A DNA stretch of 23,490 bases from JBEAOO01 sp041164825 (lineage in GTDB: Bacteria > Pseudomonadota > Gammaproteobacteria > Burkholderiales > Burkholderiaceae_C), in contig JBEAOO010000155.1 of assembly GCA_041164825.1 (NCBI GenBank), positions 1-23,490 of the forward strand, read 5' to 3'. Below are positions 8,392 to 15,782 of the stretch, in pieces; position 1 is the first letter of the stretch; each line of letters starts with the position of its first letter. Under the pieces are notes generated by a model that ran no database searches, was not told the DNA's origin, and saw only the letters and a program-made list of their open reading frames with translations. The position numbers and the translations under genes were made by a program.

Positions 8392-8925
8392 TCAAATCGC
8401 TTCCAGCGATTTCAGCTGCCAGGCGCTGCGGTTGTAGTAGCGCTCGCCACGCAGTTCCACCGCGCTGTCGTAGGGGTAGACGATCCACAGCGGGCCCTTT
8501 TCGCGCACGGGCATCGGCTTGCCGTCGAGCAGTCGGGCCACGATCATCGGGTAGGTGGTGGCGTCGGCCGAGGGGATCTCGGTCACATAGTCGTTCAGGG
8601 CCACGGCCTTGAGCGTGGTGCCGGTGGCGCCAGCAGCGGCGAGCACATCGCGCAGCAGTGGGCCGGTGAACTCGCGCGGGGTTTGGAACCAGGGCGTGCT
8701 GGTGCGGAAGGTCTGCTGCGGCAGGGCGGCCAGCATGTCCATGTCAAACGTGGCGGCCGTGCCCGCATTGGGCTTGCTCACCTTGCCGCTGAGCGTCAGC
8801 ACCACCTTGTTGACCGGGGCGGCCAGCGCCCAGGCCGAGCGCTGGGCCAGCGACAACAGGGCGGCCGCACCTCCCAGGTGGGCCAGGAGTCGGGTGCCAA
8901 ACAGGCGGCGGTTCAATGTGGACAT
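8392..8925 (-). CDS. Exported small molybdopterin/pterin-binding domain protein
   Basis: A 177-residue protein with an N-terminal signal (NRRLFGTRLL, then a hydrophobic stretch ending AWALAAP near residue 37). The Arg pair makes Tat export possible and Sec export equally plausible. The mature part resembles the oxidoreductase molybdopterin-binding fold: LTLSGKV, TPWFQTPREFTGPLLRDVLAAAG, ALNDYVTEIPSAD, ARLLDGKPMPVREKGPLWIVYPYD. Unlike true sulfite-oxidase/YedY-type enzymes, it contains no cysteine at all, so the normal Mo-ligating residue is missing. It may bind a pterin or other ligand rather than catalyse. It begins with ATG at 8925. No redox partner or sensor kinase lies beside it in this window. 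The 8926-9109 gap separates it from the next leftward gene. Confidence 0.75.
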   Translation of the reverse strand: MSTLNRRLFGTRLLAHLGGAAALLSLAQRSAWALAAPVNKVVLTLSGKVSKPNAGTAATFDMDMLAALPQQTFRTSTPWFQTPREFTGPLLRDVLAAAGATGTTLKAVALNDYVTEIPSADATTYPMIVARLLDGKPMPVREKGPLWIVYPYDSAVELRGERYYNRSAWQLKSLEAI

Positions 8926-9027
8926 GGGGGACTTTCAGGTCAAAAAGGGTGGAGGGCGACCGGTCGCGAACGATCGGCACACGGAGGCTTCTATCGGCGG
9001 CAACGGGCCGGGCTTGAGCCCGATGTG

Positions 9028-9044
9028 TGCGCCGCTGCGGCGCA
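9028..9044. other. Small hairpin downstream of the hydrolase gene
   Basis: TGCGCCG (9028-9034) and CGGCGCA (9038-9044) form a perfect 7-bp stem with a 3-base loop. It is located 66 bases past the stop of the leftward hydrolase gene and has no T-tract. It may be a weak or Rho-assisted end of that transcript. The rest of the 8926-9109 gap shows no gene or clear promoter. Confidence 0.35.
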
Positions 9045-9109
9045 GGCGCGTGAATCAACGCCTGGCGCGATGGTGCACGGTGGCCGACGCCCCACTGCCG
9101 ACGCAAACC

Positions 9110-10201
9110 TCAGGCGCGTGCAAAGCGCCACACAGCGTGGTGGTCGCGCTCACGGCGCAGCTGCCCGCCCAGCCACAGCGCGTTCAGGTGCGCGATCGAT
9201 TCGCCCATCGCGAAGGTGGTTTGGTGCAGGTCCAGCGGGCGGCGGAACATCACCTTCAAGATGCCCGCCGCGTGCTGCGGCGCCTCGGCGCAGGCCGCCA
9301 CCACCTCGGCCAAGCGCGCCTCGTGGTGCGCGTCCAATTGATCGATCCGCGTGTGCAGGCCGGTGAACGGCCGGCCGTGCGAGGGCAGCACCCGGGTGTC
9401 GGCGGGCAACACGCGCAGCCGGGCCAGCGAGGCCAGGTAGAGCGCCAGCGGGTCGGCCTCGGGCTCCAGGTCGATCACGCTGATGTTGGTGGAGATGCGC
9501 GGCAGCACCATGTCGCCGCTGATCATCACCGGCGGGTCGCCGTCGGCCTCGACGCCGGCCTCGCGGAACAGGCTGATGTGTTCCGGCGCGTGGCCGTGGC
9601 CGACGATGCAGCGCCAAGCGCGCCCGCCGACCTGCAGCACGTGGCCGTCCATCAAACGTGCAAAACGCGCGGGCAGCTCGGGCACCATGCTGGAGAAGTA
9701 CGAGCCGCGTGCCCGCACCTTGCTCAGCGCCTCGGGGTCGCTCAGCCCGTGGCTGGCCATGAAGGCCGCGGCCGCCTCACCCCCAAAGCCGGTGGTGCTT
9801 TGGCAGGCGATGCGAGCGGCGTTGAAGTCGGTGGCGCTGATCCACAGCCGGCAGTCGTGCGCGGGCGTGGTCCAGCGCTCGGTGAGCCAATGCGCCAGGC
9901 CGATGTGGTCCGGGTGCATGTGGGTGACGATCACACGCAGCACCGGCATGCCGTCCAGGTGCTCGGCAAACACCTGTTCCCAGGCCGCGCGGGTGGCGTC
10001 GTTGGCCACGCCGCAGTCCACCACCGTCCAGCCCGCGCGGCCGTCCAGCGTGTCGCGCAGCAGCCAGAGGTTGATGTGGTCGAGCGCAAACGGCAGCGGC
10101 ATGCGCAGCCAGCGCACGCCGGGCGCGATGTCGAGCACGCTGCCGGGGCGGGGCAGGGCGTCGCCCAAGGGGTAGCCGAGTTGCTGTTCGAGAAGGTTCA
10201 T
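9110..10201 (-). CDS. Metallo-beta-lactamase-fold hydrolase
   Basis: A 363-residue cytosolic protein. The zinc-binding signature THMHPDHIG lies near residues 93-101. Further family ligands follow: His in VGHGHAPEHISL (about 201-212), Asp in SGDMVLPR (about 225-232) and the late His in LPSHGRPF (about 270-277). This is the glyoxalase II / lactonase branch of the fold, with a C-terminal helical extension (about 285-363). The substrate cannot be read from sequence. Divergent from liuR across 62 bases that contain a 16-bp perfect palindrome identical in core to the one before liuA. It is therefore probably a member of the same regulon, perhaps acting as an acyl-CoA or hydroxyacyl thioester hydrolase (inference). 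Start ATG at 10201. Confidence 0.85.
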   Translation of the reverse strand: MNLLEQQLGYPLGDALPRPGSVLDIAPGVRWLRMPLPFALDHINLWLLRDTLDGRAGWTVVDCGVANDATRAAWEQVFAEHLDGMPVLRVIVTHMHPDHIGLAHWLTERWTTPAHDCRLWISATDFNAARIACQSTTGFGGEAAAAFMASHGLSDPEALSKVRARGSYFSSMVPELPARFARLMDGHVLQVGGRAWRCIVGHGHAPEHISLFREAGVEADGDPPVMISGDMVLPRISTNISVIDLEPEADPLALYLASLARLRVLPADTRVLPSHGRPFTGLHTRIDQLDAHHEARLAEVVAACAEAPQHAAGILKVMFRRPLDLHQTTFAMGESIAHLNALWLGGQLRRERDHHAVWRFARA

Positions 10202-10224
10202 GGGGCTCTTTCAGACCGTACACT

Positions 10225-10240
10225 TTGACGTTAACGTCAA
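10225..10240. promoter_or_regulatory. Probable LiuR operator between hydrolase and liuR
   Basis: TTGACGTTAACGTCAA is a perfect 16-bp palindrome centred in the 62-base divergent gap. It is 23 bases from the hydrolase start and 23 bases from the liuR start. Its TTGACGT/ACGTCAA half-sites recur before liuA. The position suggests LiuR controls both itself and the hydrolase. No convincing -10 element was placed for either direction. Confidence 0.8.
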
Positions 10241-10263
10241 CCGCTGAGCGAGTGTAAGAGCCC

Positions 10264-10731
10264 ATGCCCGTCCCTGCCGACTTGCCTGCCGATCCCCTTG
10301 ACGACAGCGCCGAGCCCGGCGTCGATGGCGCCCACCAGGGCGCTGCGCCGCTCTACAGCATCAGCGATTTGGCGCGCGAGTTCGACCTCACCACCCGCGC
10401 CATCCGCTTTTACGAAGACTGCGGCCTGCTCGCGCCGCAGCGCGCCGGCCGCAACCGCGTCTACACCGCCCGCGACCGCACCCGGCTCAAGCTCACCCTG
10501 CGCGGCAAGCGCCTGGGGCTGACGCTGGCCGAGGCGAAAGAGATCGTCGACATGTACGAGTCGCCGCGCGACACCCAGGCGCAGTTGAAAAAGTTTTTGA
10601 CCGTGCTGGGCGCCCACCGCGCGCAGTTGGAGCAGCAAATGGCCGACCTGCACGTGACGCTCGACGAGGTGCGCAGCCACGAAAAAGAAGCCCGGCGCCT
10701 GCTGGGCGAGGGCACGCGCAACACCCCCTGA
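10264..10731 (+). CDS. liuR: MerR-family transcriptional regulator LiuR
   Basis: A 155-residue DNA-binding regulator of branched-chain amino acid (leucine/isovalerate) catabolism. After a 28-residue acidic, Pro-rich N-tail, the MerR winged helix runs YSISDLAREFDLTTRAIRFYEDCGLL (about 31-56), then QRAGRNRVYTARDRTRLKLTLRGKRLGLTLAEAKEIVDMY (about 59-98). A coiled-coil helix follows (about 105-145). No cysteine pattern typical of metal-sensing MerR proteins is present in the C-terminal part. It sits directly upstream of liuA, with matching palindromes in front of itself and of liuA; this is the usual liuR-liuA arrangement. The family acts mainly as a repressor, relieved by a pathway intermediate. 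Start ATG at 10264; the ribosome site is weak (AAGAG). Confidence 0.9.
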   Translation: MPVPADLPADPLDDSAEPGVDGAHQGAAPLYSISDLAREFDLTTRAIRFYEDCGLLAPQRAGRNRVYTARDRTRLKLTLRGKRLGLTLAEAKEIVDMYESPRDTQAQLKKFLTVLGAHRAQLEQQMADLHVTLDEVRSHEKEARRLLGEGTRNTP

Positions 10732-10774
10732 GCCCGAGGGGAAACCCCGAGCGCACCCAGAGTCGCATCGCTCC

Positions 10775-10804
10775 TATGATTGACGTTTACGTAAACGTCA
10801 ATCA
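10775..10804 (+). promoter_or_regulatory. liuA promoter -10 and overlapping double LiuR operator
   Basis: Bases 10777-10804 are a perfect 28-bp palindrome centred between 10790 and 10791. Within it are two overlapping 16-bp sites, 10780-10795 (TTGACGTTTACGTAAA) and 10786-10801 (TTTACGTAAACGTCAA), offset by 6 bases. Both match the site before liuR (TTKACGT-NN-ACGTMAA). TATGAT at 10775-10780 is a good -10 abutting the operator, which would put the RNA start near the palindrome centre. No good -35 is visible at the right distance. Binding here would block polymerase. Confidence 0.8.
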
Positions 10805-10850
10805 ATGCGGTCCACGGCCTGTGTGCCCGGTCCGCCTGCCAGGAGCCCCC

Positions 10851-12029
10851 ATGACCTTGCCCGGCCTCAATTTCCAACTCGGTGAAGACATCGACGCACT
10901 GCGCGATGCGGTGCACGACTTTGCCCAGGCCGAGATCGCGCCGCGCGCGGCCGAGATCGACCGCAACGACCAATTCCCGATGGACCTGTGGCGCAAGATG
11001 GGCGAGCTCGGCGTGCTGGGCATCACCGCGCCCGAGGCCTACGGCGGCGCGGCCATGGGCTACCTTGCGCACATGGTGGCGATGGAGGAAATCAGCCGCG
11101 CCAGCGCCTCGGTGGGCCTGAGCTACGGCGCGCACAGCAACCTGTGCGTGAACCAGATCAACCGCAATGGCAGCGAGGCACAAAAAGCCAAGCACCTGGC
11201 CAAGCTGATCAGCGGCGAACATGTGGGTGCCTTGGCCATGAGCGAGCCCGGCGCCGGCAGCGACGTGATCAGCATGAAGCTCAAGGCCGAGGACAAGGGC
11301 GGTTATTACCTGCTCAACGGCAGCAAGATGTGGATCACCAACGGCCCCGACGCCGACACGCTGGTGGTCTATGCCAAGACCGAGCCGGAGCTGGGCGCGC
11401 GCGGCGTGACGGCCTTCTTGATCGAGAAGGGCATGCCCGGCTTCAGCGTGGCGCAAAAGCTCGACAAGCTCGGCATGCGCGGCAGCCACACCGGTGAGCT
11501 GGTGTTCCAGAACGTTGAAGTGCCTGCCGAGAACATCTTGGGCGGGCTCAACATGGGTGCCAAGGTGCTGATGAGCGGGCTCGACTATGAGCGCGCGGTG
11601 CTCACTGGCGGGCCGCTGGGCATCATGCAGAGCGTGATGGACAACGTGATGCCCTACATCCACGACCGCAAGCAGTTCGGCCAAAGCATTGGCGAATTTC
11701 AGCTGATTCAGGGCAAGGTGGCCGACATGTACACCGTGCTGCAAGCCGGCCGCAGCTTTGCCTACACCGTGGCCAAAAACCTCGATTTGCTGGGCGCCGG
11801 TCACGTGCGCCAGGTGCGCAAGGACTGCGCCTCGGTGATTTTGTGGACCGCTGAAAAAGCCACCTGGATGGCCGGCGAAGGGGTGCAGATTTTTGGCGGC
11901 AACGGCTACATCAACGAGTACCCGCTGGGCCGCTTGTGGCGCGACGCCAAGCTCTACGAGATTGGCGCCGGCACCTCTGAAATCCGCCGCATGCTGATTG
12001 GCCGCGAGCTGTTTGCCGAGACGATGTGA
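10851..12029 (+). CDS. liuA: Isovaleryl-CoA dehydrogenase
   Basis: A 392-residue FAD enzyme that oxidises isovaleryl-CoA to 3-methylcrotonyl-CoA in leucine breakdown, passing electrons to ETF. N-terminal helices (about 15-125) are followed by the FAD/substrate motif AMSEPGAGSDV (about 129-139), WITNGPDAD (about 160-168) and the helical C-domain. The catalytic Glu is in the isovaleryl-CoA position: LDYERAVLTGGPLGIMQ, Glu247. The place where other family members carry Glu reads YEIGAGTSEIR, with Gly before AGT. This pair is the classic mark of isovaleryl-CoA dehydrogenase. ATG 10851 has AGGAG at 10841-10845, 5 bases upstream. An in-frame ATG at 10776 lies inside the operator and was not used. 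LiuR-controlled by position. Confidence 0.95.
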   Translation: MTLPGLNFQLGEDIDALRDAVHDFAQAEIAPRAAEIDRNDQFPMDLWRKMGELGVLGITAPEAYGGAAMGYLAHMVAMEEISRASASVGLSYGAHSNLCVNQINRNGSEAQKAKHLAKLISGEHVGALAMSEPGAGSDVISMKLKAEDKGGYYLLNGSKMWITNGPDADTLVVYAKTEPELGARGVTAFLIEKGMPGFSVAQKLDKLGMRGSHTGELVFQNVEVPAENILGGLNMGAKVLMSGLDYERAVLTGGPLGIMQSVMDNVMPYIHDRKQFGQSIGEFQLIQGKVADMYTVLQAGRSFAYTVAKNLDLLGAGHVRQVRKDCASVILWTAEKATWMAGEGVQIFGGNGYINEYPLGRLWRDAKLYEIGAGTSEIRRMLIGRELFAETM

Positions 12030-12037
12030 ACCCCGCT

Positions 12038-12067
12038 TTGTTGTGGGAAAACCGGTCTGCGTACACT
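12038..12067 (+). promoter_or_regulatory. Possible sigma-70 promoter for carbonic anhydrase
   Basis: TTGTTG (12038-12043), an 18-base spacer and TACACT (12062-12067) lie in the 67-base gap after liuA, 29 bases before the carbonic anhydrase start. This would let the carbonic anhydrase be made without LiuR control. It is a weak call from sequence alone. Confidence 0.35.
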
Positions 12068-12096
12068 GCAGCTCACTTTGACGCACTGCAACAATC

Positions 12097-12774
12097 ATGA
12101 GCACTGAACTGCACGAACTGTTTGAACGCAATGGGCAGTGGGCGGCGGCGGTGGAGCAACGCACGCCGGGGTTTTTCACTGCGCTGCTGAACCAGCAAAC
12201 CCCGCAATACTTGTGGATCGGCTGCGCCGACAGCCGCGTGCCCGCCAACGAGTTGGTGGGGCTGCTGCCGGGCGAGTTGTTCGTGCACCGCAACGTGGCC
12301 AATGTGGTGGCGCACTCCGACCTGAATGCGCTCTCGGTGGTGCAATACGCGGTCGATGCGCTCAAAGTGCAGCACATCATGGTGGTCGGCCACTCCAACT
12401 GCGGCGGTGTGCGTGCGGCGCTGGAAGACCAGCGTGTCGGCCTGGTCGACAACTGGCTGCGCCATGTGCAGGACGTGCGCCACATGCACACCGTGTTCAT
12501 CGACAGCGTGGTGCCCGAGCGCCAGGTGGATGCGCTGGTCGAGCTCAATGTGCTGGAACAGGCGCGCAACGTCTGCCACACCACGGTGGTGCAGGACGCC
12601 TGGAAGCGCGGCCAAGAGGTGGTCATCCACGGCTGGGTCTATGGCCTGCACAACGGCCTGCTGCAAGACCTGAAGATGACCGTGCGCAGCGCCGAAGACG
12701 TGCCCTCGGCCTATGGCCTGGCGCTCGGCGCGCTCAAGCAACGCTACGACAAACTCAACAACCGGCGCGGTTGA
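12097..12774 (+). CDS. can: Beta-class carbonic anhydrase
   Basis: A 225-residue cytosolic zinc enzyme interconverting CO2 and bicarbonate. Seen: CADSR with Cys43, Asp45 and Arg47; HSNCGG with His99 and Cys102. These are the three zinc ligands and the Asp/Arg dyad of beta-class enzymes. Length is typical. It lies between liuA and a thiolase, in a cluster with the biotin-dependent methylcrotonyl-CoA carboxylase beta subunit further right. A likely job is to provide bicarbonate for that carboxylation, in addition to general bicarbonate supply (inference). Start ATG 12097 lacks a strong ribosome site. The 12775-12838 gap after it shows nothing but the next gene's ribosome site. Confidence 0.93.
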   Translation: MSTELHELFERNGQWAAAVEQRTPGFFTALLNQQTPQYLWIGCADSRVPANELVGLLPGELFVHRNVANVVAHSDLNALSVVQYAVDALKVQHIMVVGHSNCGGVRAALEDQRVGLVDNWLRHVQDVRHMHTVFIDSVVPERQVDALVELNVLEQARNVCHTTVVQDAWKRGQEVVIHGWVYGLHNGLLQDLKMTVRSAEDVPSAYGLALGALKQRYDKLNNRRG

Positions 12775-12838
12775 GCGGTCGTCGTTGGCCCGCCCGGCCC
12801 AGACCGCACGCGCCATGGCCTGAACCTGGAGCTTCGCC

Positions 12839-14020
12839 ATGTCACACGACCCCATCGTCATTGTTTCCGCCGCGCGCACGCCGATTGGCGGCTTGCTCGG
12901 TGAACTCTCGGGCCTGAGCGCCTCGGCCTTGGGCGCCGTGGCCATCCGCGCGGCCATTGAGCGCGCGGGCGTGGCCGGCGACACCGTGAACGAGGTGCTG
13001 ATGGGCAACTGCCTGATGGCCGGCCAGGGCCAGGCGCCGGCCCGCCAAGCCGCGCTGGCTGCGGGTTTGCCGGTGACCGCAGGCGCCGTGACGCTGTCCA
13101 AGATGTGCGGCTCGGGCATGCGCGCCATGATGTTCGCCCACGACATGCTGCGCGCCGAGTCGGCCGAGGTGGTGGTGGCCGGCGGCATGGAGAGCATGAG
13201 CAACGCGCCGCATTTGATGTTTGCCCGCCGCGGCGTGAAGTACGGCGCCACGCAAATGTTTGACCACATGGCCCTGGACGGCCTGGAAGACGCTTACGAA
13301 CGCGGCAAGGCCATGGGCGTGTTTGCCGAAGACTGCGTGGCGCACTACGGCTTCACCCGCGAGCAGCAAGATGCGTTTGCCATCGCCTCCACCCAGCGCG
13401 CCATCCAAGCCAACAGCGACGGCAGTTTTGAGTGGGAGATGGCGCCGGTGACGCTGGCCGGCAAGGGCGGCGACAGCGTGATCTCGCGCGACGAGCAGCC
13501 CTTCAAGGCCAAGCTCGACAAGATCGCCGGCCTCAAGCCCGCGTTCAAAAAAGACGGCACCATCACCGCCGCCAACGCCAGCAGCATTTCTGATGGCGCG
13601 GCGGCGCTGGTGCTGATGCGCGAGAGCTCGGCGCGCGCACGCGGCCTCACGCCCATCGCCCGCATCCGCGCCCAGGCCGTGCACGCGCAAGCGCCCGCCA
13701 CCTTCAGCACCGCGCCGGTGGGCGCCATCGCCAAGGTGCTGGCGCGCACTGGCTGGCACGCCGGCGAGGTCGACCTGTGGGAAGTGAATGAAGCGTTTGC
13801 CGCGGTGACGCTGGCGGCCATGACCGAGTACCGTTTGCCCCACGATAAAGTGAACATTCACGGGGGCGCCTGCGCGCTCGGTCACCCCATTGGGGGGAGC
13901 GGCGCCCGAATCGTTGTCACCCTGCTCGGCGCGCTGCGAAAATACGGCCTGAAGCGCGGTATCGCCGCGCTCTGCATCGGTGGCGGTGAAGCCACCGCGC
14001 TGGCCCTGGAGATGCTTTGA
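12839..14020 (+). CDS. Acetyl-CoA C-acetyltransferase (thiolase)
   Basis: A 393-residue thiolase. The nucleophile is Cys90 in KMCGSGM, the NEAFA box lies near 319-323, His349 is in CALGHPIGGSGAR and the second catalytic Cys379 is in ALCIGGGEA. Length and motifs fit the biosynthetic/degradative acetoacetyl-CoA thiolase group (AtoB/PhaA). In a leucine pathway it would split acetoacetyl-CoA to two acetyl-CoA; a role in other short-chain acyl-CoA breakdown is also possible. The ribosome site GGAG at 12828-12831 is 7 bases before ATG 12839. Its 3' end touches the next gene, so they are probably co-transcribed. Confidence 0.93.
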   Translation: MSHDPIVIVSAARTPIGGLLGELSGLSASALGAVAIRAAIERAGVAGDTVNEVLMGNCLMAGQGQAPARQAALAAGLPVTAGAVTLSKMCGSGMRAMMFAHDMLRAESAEVVVAGGMESMSNAPHLMFARRGVKYGATQMFDHMALDGLEDAYERGKAMGVFAEDCVAHYGFTREQQDAFAIASTQRAIQANSDGSFEWEMAPVTLAGKGGDSVISRDEQPFKAKLDKIAGLKPAFKKDGTITAANASSISDGAAALVLMRESSARARGLTPIARIRAQAVHAQAPATFSTAPVGAIAKVLARTGWHAGEVDLWEVNEAFAAVTLAAMTEYRLPHDKVNIHGGACALGHPIGGSGARIVVTLLGALRKYGLKRGIAALCIGGGEATALALEML

Positions 14021-14028
14021 CCCTGACC

Positions 14029-14535
14029 ATGAACGAAGACCCCTCGCTGCTGCGCACCCCCACCGACGCGGATTGCCCGCTGAGCCCGGGCGACACGCTG
14101 CGCAAAACCGTGAGCTTCAGCCGCTGGGACATCGAAACCTTTGCCCGCCTCACTGGCGACGCCAACCCCCTGCACCGCCGTGAGGCCGACGCCAACCGCT
14201 TCGGCCAGGTCATTGCCAGCGGCCAGCAAACCGCGGCCATGCTGATGGGCTGGCTGGCCACCGAATGCGGCTTTCGCCGCGTCAACGGCGCGCCCTGTGA
14301 GCTGCTGTTTTTGAACACCAATTTTTCCTACAAAGAGCCGGTGTTTGCCGACCAAGAGCTGGCGCTGAGCTGGCGTGTGGCCAGCGCCGAGTGGAAGACC
14401 GGCCTCAAGGCCTGGTTGGTACAGCTCGATGGTCACGCCGAGCGCGAAGGCGCTGCGCAGCCGGCGGTGGTGGCGCGCAGCACCCTGAGCCTGCGTCCGA
14501 TCCTGGCAGCCAAGCGGGCCCCCGCGGCTGCCTGA
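14029..14535 (+). CDS. MaoC-like (R)-hydratase/dehydratase
   Basis: A 168-residue hot-dog-fold protein. The hydratase-2 motif LTGDANPLHRREADANRFGQVIASG (about 39-63) carries the usual Asp and His. It is followed by FLNTNFSYKEPVFADQELALSW and a C-terminal LSLRPIL strand. It probably hydrates an enoyl-CoA or dehydrates a 3-hydroxyacyl-CoA; the substrate is unknown. Two starts compete: ATG 14029, used here, and TTG 14017, which overlaps the thiolase stop as TTGA and has GGAG (14008-14011) 5 bases before it. The TTG form would add four residues (MTLT) and be translationally coupled to the thiolase. The call of function does not depend on this. Confidence 0.85.
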   Translation: MNEDPSLLRTPTDADCPLSPGDTLRKTVSFSRWDIETFARLTGDANPLHRREADANRFGQVIASGQQTAAMLMGWLATECGFRRVNGAPCELLFLNTNFSYKEPVFADQELALSWRVASAEWKTGLKAWLVQLDGHAEREGAAQPAVVARSTLSLRPILAAKRAPAAA

Positions 14536-14584
14536 ACTTTTCCCTCGTGTCGCGCCGCGGCGCACCCCTGAGCCGGACCCCGCC

Positions 14585-15685
14585 ATGAGCAGCCCCTACT
14601 GGAGCCCCATCGTTCACCAACTCGCCCCCTATGTGCCGGGCGAGCAGCCCAAGCTGGCGAACCTGGTGAAGCTCAACACCAACGAGAGCCCGTACCCGCC
14701 CAGCCCGCAAGTGCTGGCCGCCATCGAGGCCGCGCTGGCCGAGCAACAAGGCGACCGCCTGCGCCGCTACCCCGACCCGGCCAGCAGCGCGCTGGTTGAT
14801 GCGATTGCCGCGCTGCACGGTGTGCCGCGCGAGTGGGTGTTTGTGGGCAATGGGTCGGACGAGGTGCTGGCCCACGCCTTCATGGCCCTGCTGCGCCACG
14901 AAGACGCCGCCGGCCTGCCGCGCCCGCTGCTCATGCCCGACGTCACCTACAGCTTCTACGCCACCTACTGCAAGCTGCACCAGGTGACGCCGCGCGTGCT
15001 GCCGCTGGATGACGCGCTGGCCATCCGCGTGGACGACTACCTGGCCCACCCCGATGCCGGCGCCGTGATCTTGCCCAACCCCAACGCGCCCACCGGCCGC
15101 GCCCTGCCGCGCAGCGAGATCGCGCGTTTGCTGGCCGCCAGTGCCGAGCGCGTGGTGCTGATCGACGAAGCCTATGTCGACTACGGCTGCGAGTCGGCCA
15201 TCCCGCTGGTGGCCGCGCACCCCAACCTGCTGGTGGTGCACACGCTGAGCAAGTCGCGCGCGTTGGCCGGCTTGCGCGTCGGGTTTGCCATCGGTCAGCC
15301 GGCGCTGATCGAGGCGCTCACGCGCGTGAAAGACAGCTTCAACTCCTACCCGCTCGACGCCTTGGCCCAAGCCGGCGCCGTGGCCGCGCTGCAAGACACG
15401 GCCTACTTCGCGCACACCTGCGCGGCCGTGGTCGCCAGCCGCGAGCAACTCAGCCAGGCGCTCACCGCGCTGGGCTTTGAGGTGCTGCCGTCACAGGCCA
15501 ATTTTGTATTCGCGCGCCACCCCGCCCACAGCGGCGCGGCGCTGTTACAGGCCCTGCGCGAGCGGGCGATTTTGGTGCGGCGCTTCGGCGCGCCGGCCCG
15601 CATCGCCGACCACTTGCGCATCACCGTCGGCACGCCGACACAGAACGCGGCCCTGTTGGCCGCCTTGACCGAGCTGTTGGCCTGA
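14585..15685 (+). CDS. hisC: HisC-type histidinol-phosphate / aromatic aminotransferase
   Basis: A 366-residue fold-type I PLP enzyme. Motifs: LNTNESPYPP substrate strand (about 30-39), GNGSDEVL (about 88-95), PNPNAPTG (about 162-169), DEAYVDY (about 194-200), Schiff-base Lys223 in LSKSRALAGLRVG, and LVRRFGAP/LRITVGT near the end. Length and motifs fit HisC (histidinol-phosphate to imidazole-acetol phosphate). No other histidine gene is present; it sits between a MaoC-like hydratase and an acyl-CoA dehydrogenase. It may therefore be a second HisC copy, perhaps used for aromatic amino acids. ATG 14585 lies 49 bases after the MaoC-like stop, with no strong ribosome site. Confidence 0.87.
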   Translation: MSSPYWSPIVHQLAPYVPGEQPKLANLVKLNTNESPYPPSPQVLAAIEAALAEQQGDRLRRYPDPASSALVDAIAALHGVPREWVFVGNGSDEVLAHAFMALLRHEDAAGLPRPLLMPDVTYSFYATYCKLHQVTPRVLPLDDALAIRVDDYLAHPDAGAVILPNPNAPTGRALPRSEIARLLAASAERVVLIDEAYVDYGCESAIPLVAAHPNLLVVHTLSKSRALAGLRVGFAIGQPALIEALTRVKDSFNSYPLDALAQAGAVAALQDTAYFAHTCAAVVASREQLSQALTALGFEVLPSQANFVFARHPAHSGAALLQALRERAILVRRFGAPARIADHLRITVGTPTQNAALLAALTELLA

Positions 15686-15782
15686 CGCCAGGTGCTGGGC
15701 GGCGAGTCGGCCCGGCGGCGATGCGTGGCCGGCCGCACGTCGTCGCACCCTGGTCACGGGCCCGCAGCAGGGAGACTGAGCC

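Noticed and set aside
8035..10228. Two long plus-strand frames (8035-9366 and 8609-10228) over the leftward genes
   Set aside because: They lie opposite the pterin-binding-like and hydrolase genes and across the hairpin at 8268; no family motifs in either protein.
10776..10850. Upstream in-frame ATG for liuA at 10776
   Set aside because: It lies within the operator and -10 region and would add 25 residues unlike the family; ATG 10851 has AGGAG at the right distance.
12839..14535. Polyhydroxyalkanoate synthesis operon (phaA plus phaJ-like MaoC)
   Set aside because: No phaB or phaC is present and the neighbours are liu genes and acyl-CoA dehydrogenases, so a degradative role is more likely, though not excluded.
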